Positions 11,649 to 12,081 of a stretch of DNA of 12,081 bases are shown piece by piece. How positions within the stretch are numbered: the stretch's first letter is position 1; the number at the start of each line of letters is the position of its first letter. The position numbers and the translations under genes are program-made. The stretch is taken from positions 1 through 12,081 of the forward strand of contig JAPLBW010000005.1 of NCBI GenBank assembly GCA_026392555.1. The letters run 5' to 3'. This DNA is from Actinomycetota bacterium. GTDB lineage: Bacteria; Actinomycetota; Actinomycetes; UBA12327. Below the pieces are notes generated by a model that saw nothing but the letters and a program-made list of their open reading frames with translations, ran no database searches and was not told the origin of the DNA.

Positions 11649-12081
11649 GCGATCCCGATACGGCACAGGAACAGTGTTTAAGAAGGGCGACAAATGGGTC
11701 GCCCAGATATCCCTTCCCGATAGCCCTCTCGGCAAGCGTCGGCGTCGCAGCAAAACAGCCCGGACTGAAGCCGGTGCCAAAAAATTACTCAAGCAACTCA
11801 TAGAGGAACGAGATGCCGGGAACCTGTCTGAAGGCAGCGACCAAACACTTGATCAGTTTGCCCAATGGTGGTTCAAAAATGATGCACCACATCAAATCAA
11901 AGCATCGACCCTGGGTGACTATACATACAAGTACAACAGGTACATCAAACCCAAACTCGGCAAACGCAAACTGCAAGACCTGAGCACCCTAAAGATTCAA
12001 GAACTCATGGGTGACCTCCAGAAACTGGATTACAAACACAACACAGTTCTTGGAATTCGCCGCGTCCTGCATCTCATCGTT
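11638..12081 (+). CDS. int: Tyrosine-recombinase integrase, N-terminal part (truncated by window end)
   Basis: 148 codons are visible with no stop before the window edge. Residues 1-50 (SKRSRYGTGTVFKKGDKWVAQISL, then GKRRRRSKTARTEAGAKKLL) match the AP2-like arm-binding domain of phage and ICE integrases. Residues 75-148 (TLDQFAQWWF, IKASTLGDYTYKYNRYIKPKLGKRKL, LQDLSTLKIQELM) are the helical core-binding domain. The catalytic domain with its R..HxxR..Y residues lies beyond the window. ATG 11638 overlaps the excisionase gene by 11 bp. Adjacent tRNA-Arg supports site-specific insertion into that gene. The sequence is Lys- and Gln-rich, unlike the chromosomal genes to the left, which fits acquisition. 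Confidence 0.9.
   Translation, partial: MTSKRSRYGTGTVFKKGDKWVAQISLPDSPLGKRRRRSKTARTEAGAKKLLKQLIEERDAGNLSEGSDQTLDQFAQWWFKNDAPHQIKASTLGDYTYKYNRYIKPKLGKRKLQDLSTLKIQELMGDLQKLDYKHNTVLGIRRVLHLIV

Overview
The window reads as chromosomal DNA of a moderately GC-rich Actinomycetota. The evidence is a bacterial proteasome activator (Bpa/PafE family), a luciferase-like (F420-type) oxidoreductase, a MazEF9-type toxin-antitoxin remnant, several GTG starts and tRNA genes with an encoded CCA end. It also holds a SOUL protein and an IclR regulator, which are not diagnostic. No marker allows a genus-level call.

Left part (1-5924): the last 18 codons of serS overlap a HAD phosphatase by 4 bp, and a lone SET-domain protein follows. 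Facing them is a minus-strand run: a Pro-rich single-pass membrane protein, an NAD(P)H:quinone oxidoreductase-like MDR protein, and bpa. The membrane protein shares a divergent promoter region with a lipoprotein that carries an HNH-type nuclease domain and a C-terminal excalibur domain. A minus-strand SOUL-family protein converges on that lipoprotein.

Middle part (6012-10902): this segment is bracketed by tRNA-Ser(UGA) and tRNA-Ser(GCU). Between them lie a luciferase-like oxidoreductase, a mazE gene with a mazF broken by an internal deletion, a small membrane-anchored protein, a group A FAD monooxygenase, and a convergent IclR regulator. The 3' part of tRNA-Ser(UGA) plus its downstream hairpin is tandemly duplicated with a 95-bp period. 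Both serine tRNAs are followed by the same kind of element: a hairpin, an inverted copy of that tRNA's own T-arm 3' strand, a shared GGGAGGAGCG..GCGACGGG core, and then a direct copy of that tRNA's 3' end 92-95 bp from the original. This self-matching post-tRNA element is the most unusual structure in the window.

Right part (11064-12081): a tRNA-Arg(ACG) is followed by about 300 bp of repeat-rich non-coding DNA, then a small AlpA/excisionase-like HTH protein overlapping a tyrosine-recombinase integrase cut by the window edge. This is the left end of an integrative element in the tRNA-Arg gene. Its A/K-rich codon use differs from the rest of the window.

No CRISPR array, rRNA or complete insertion sequence was seen.
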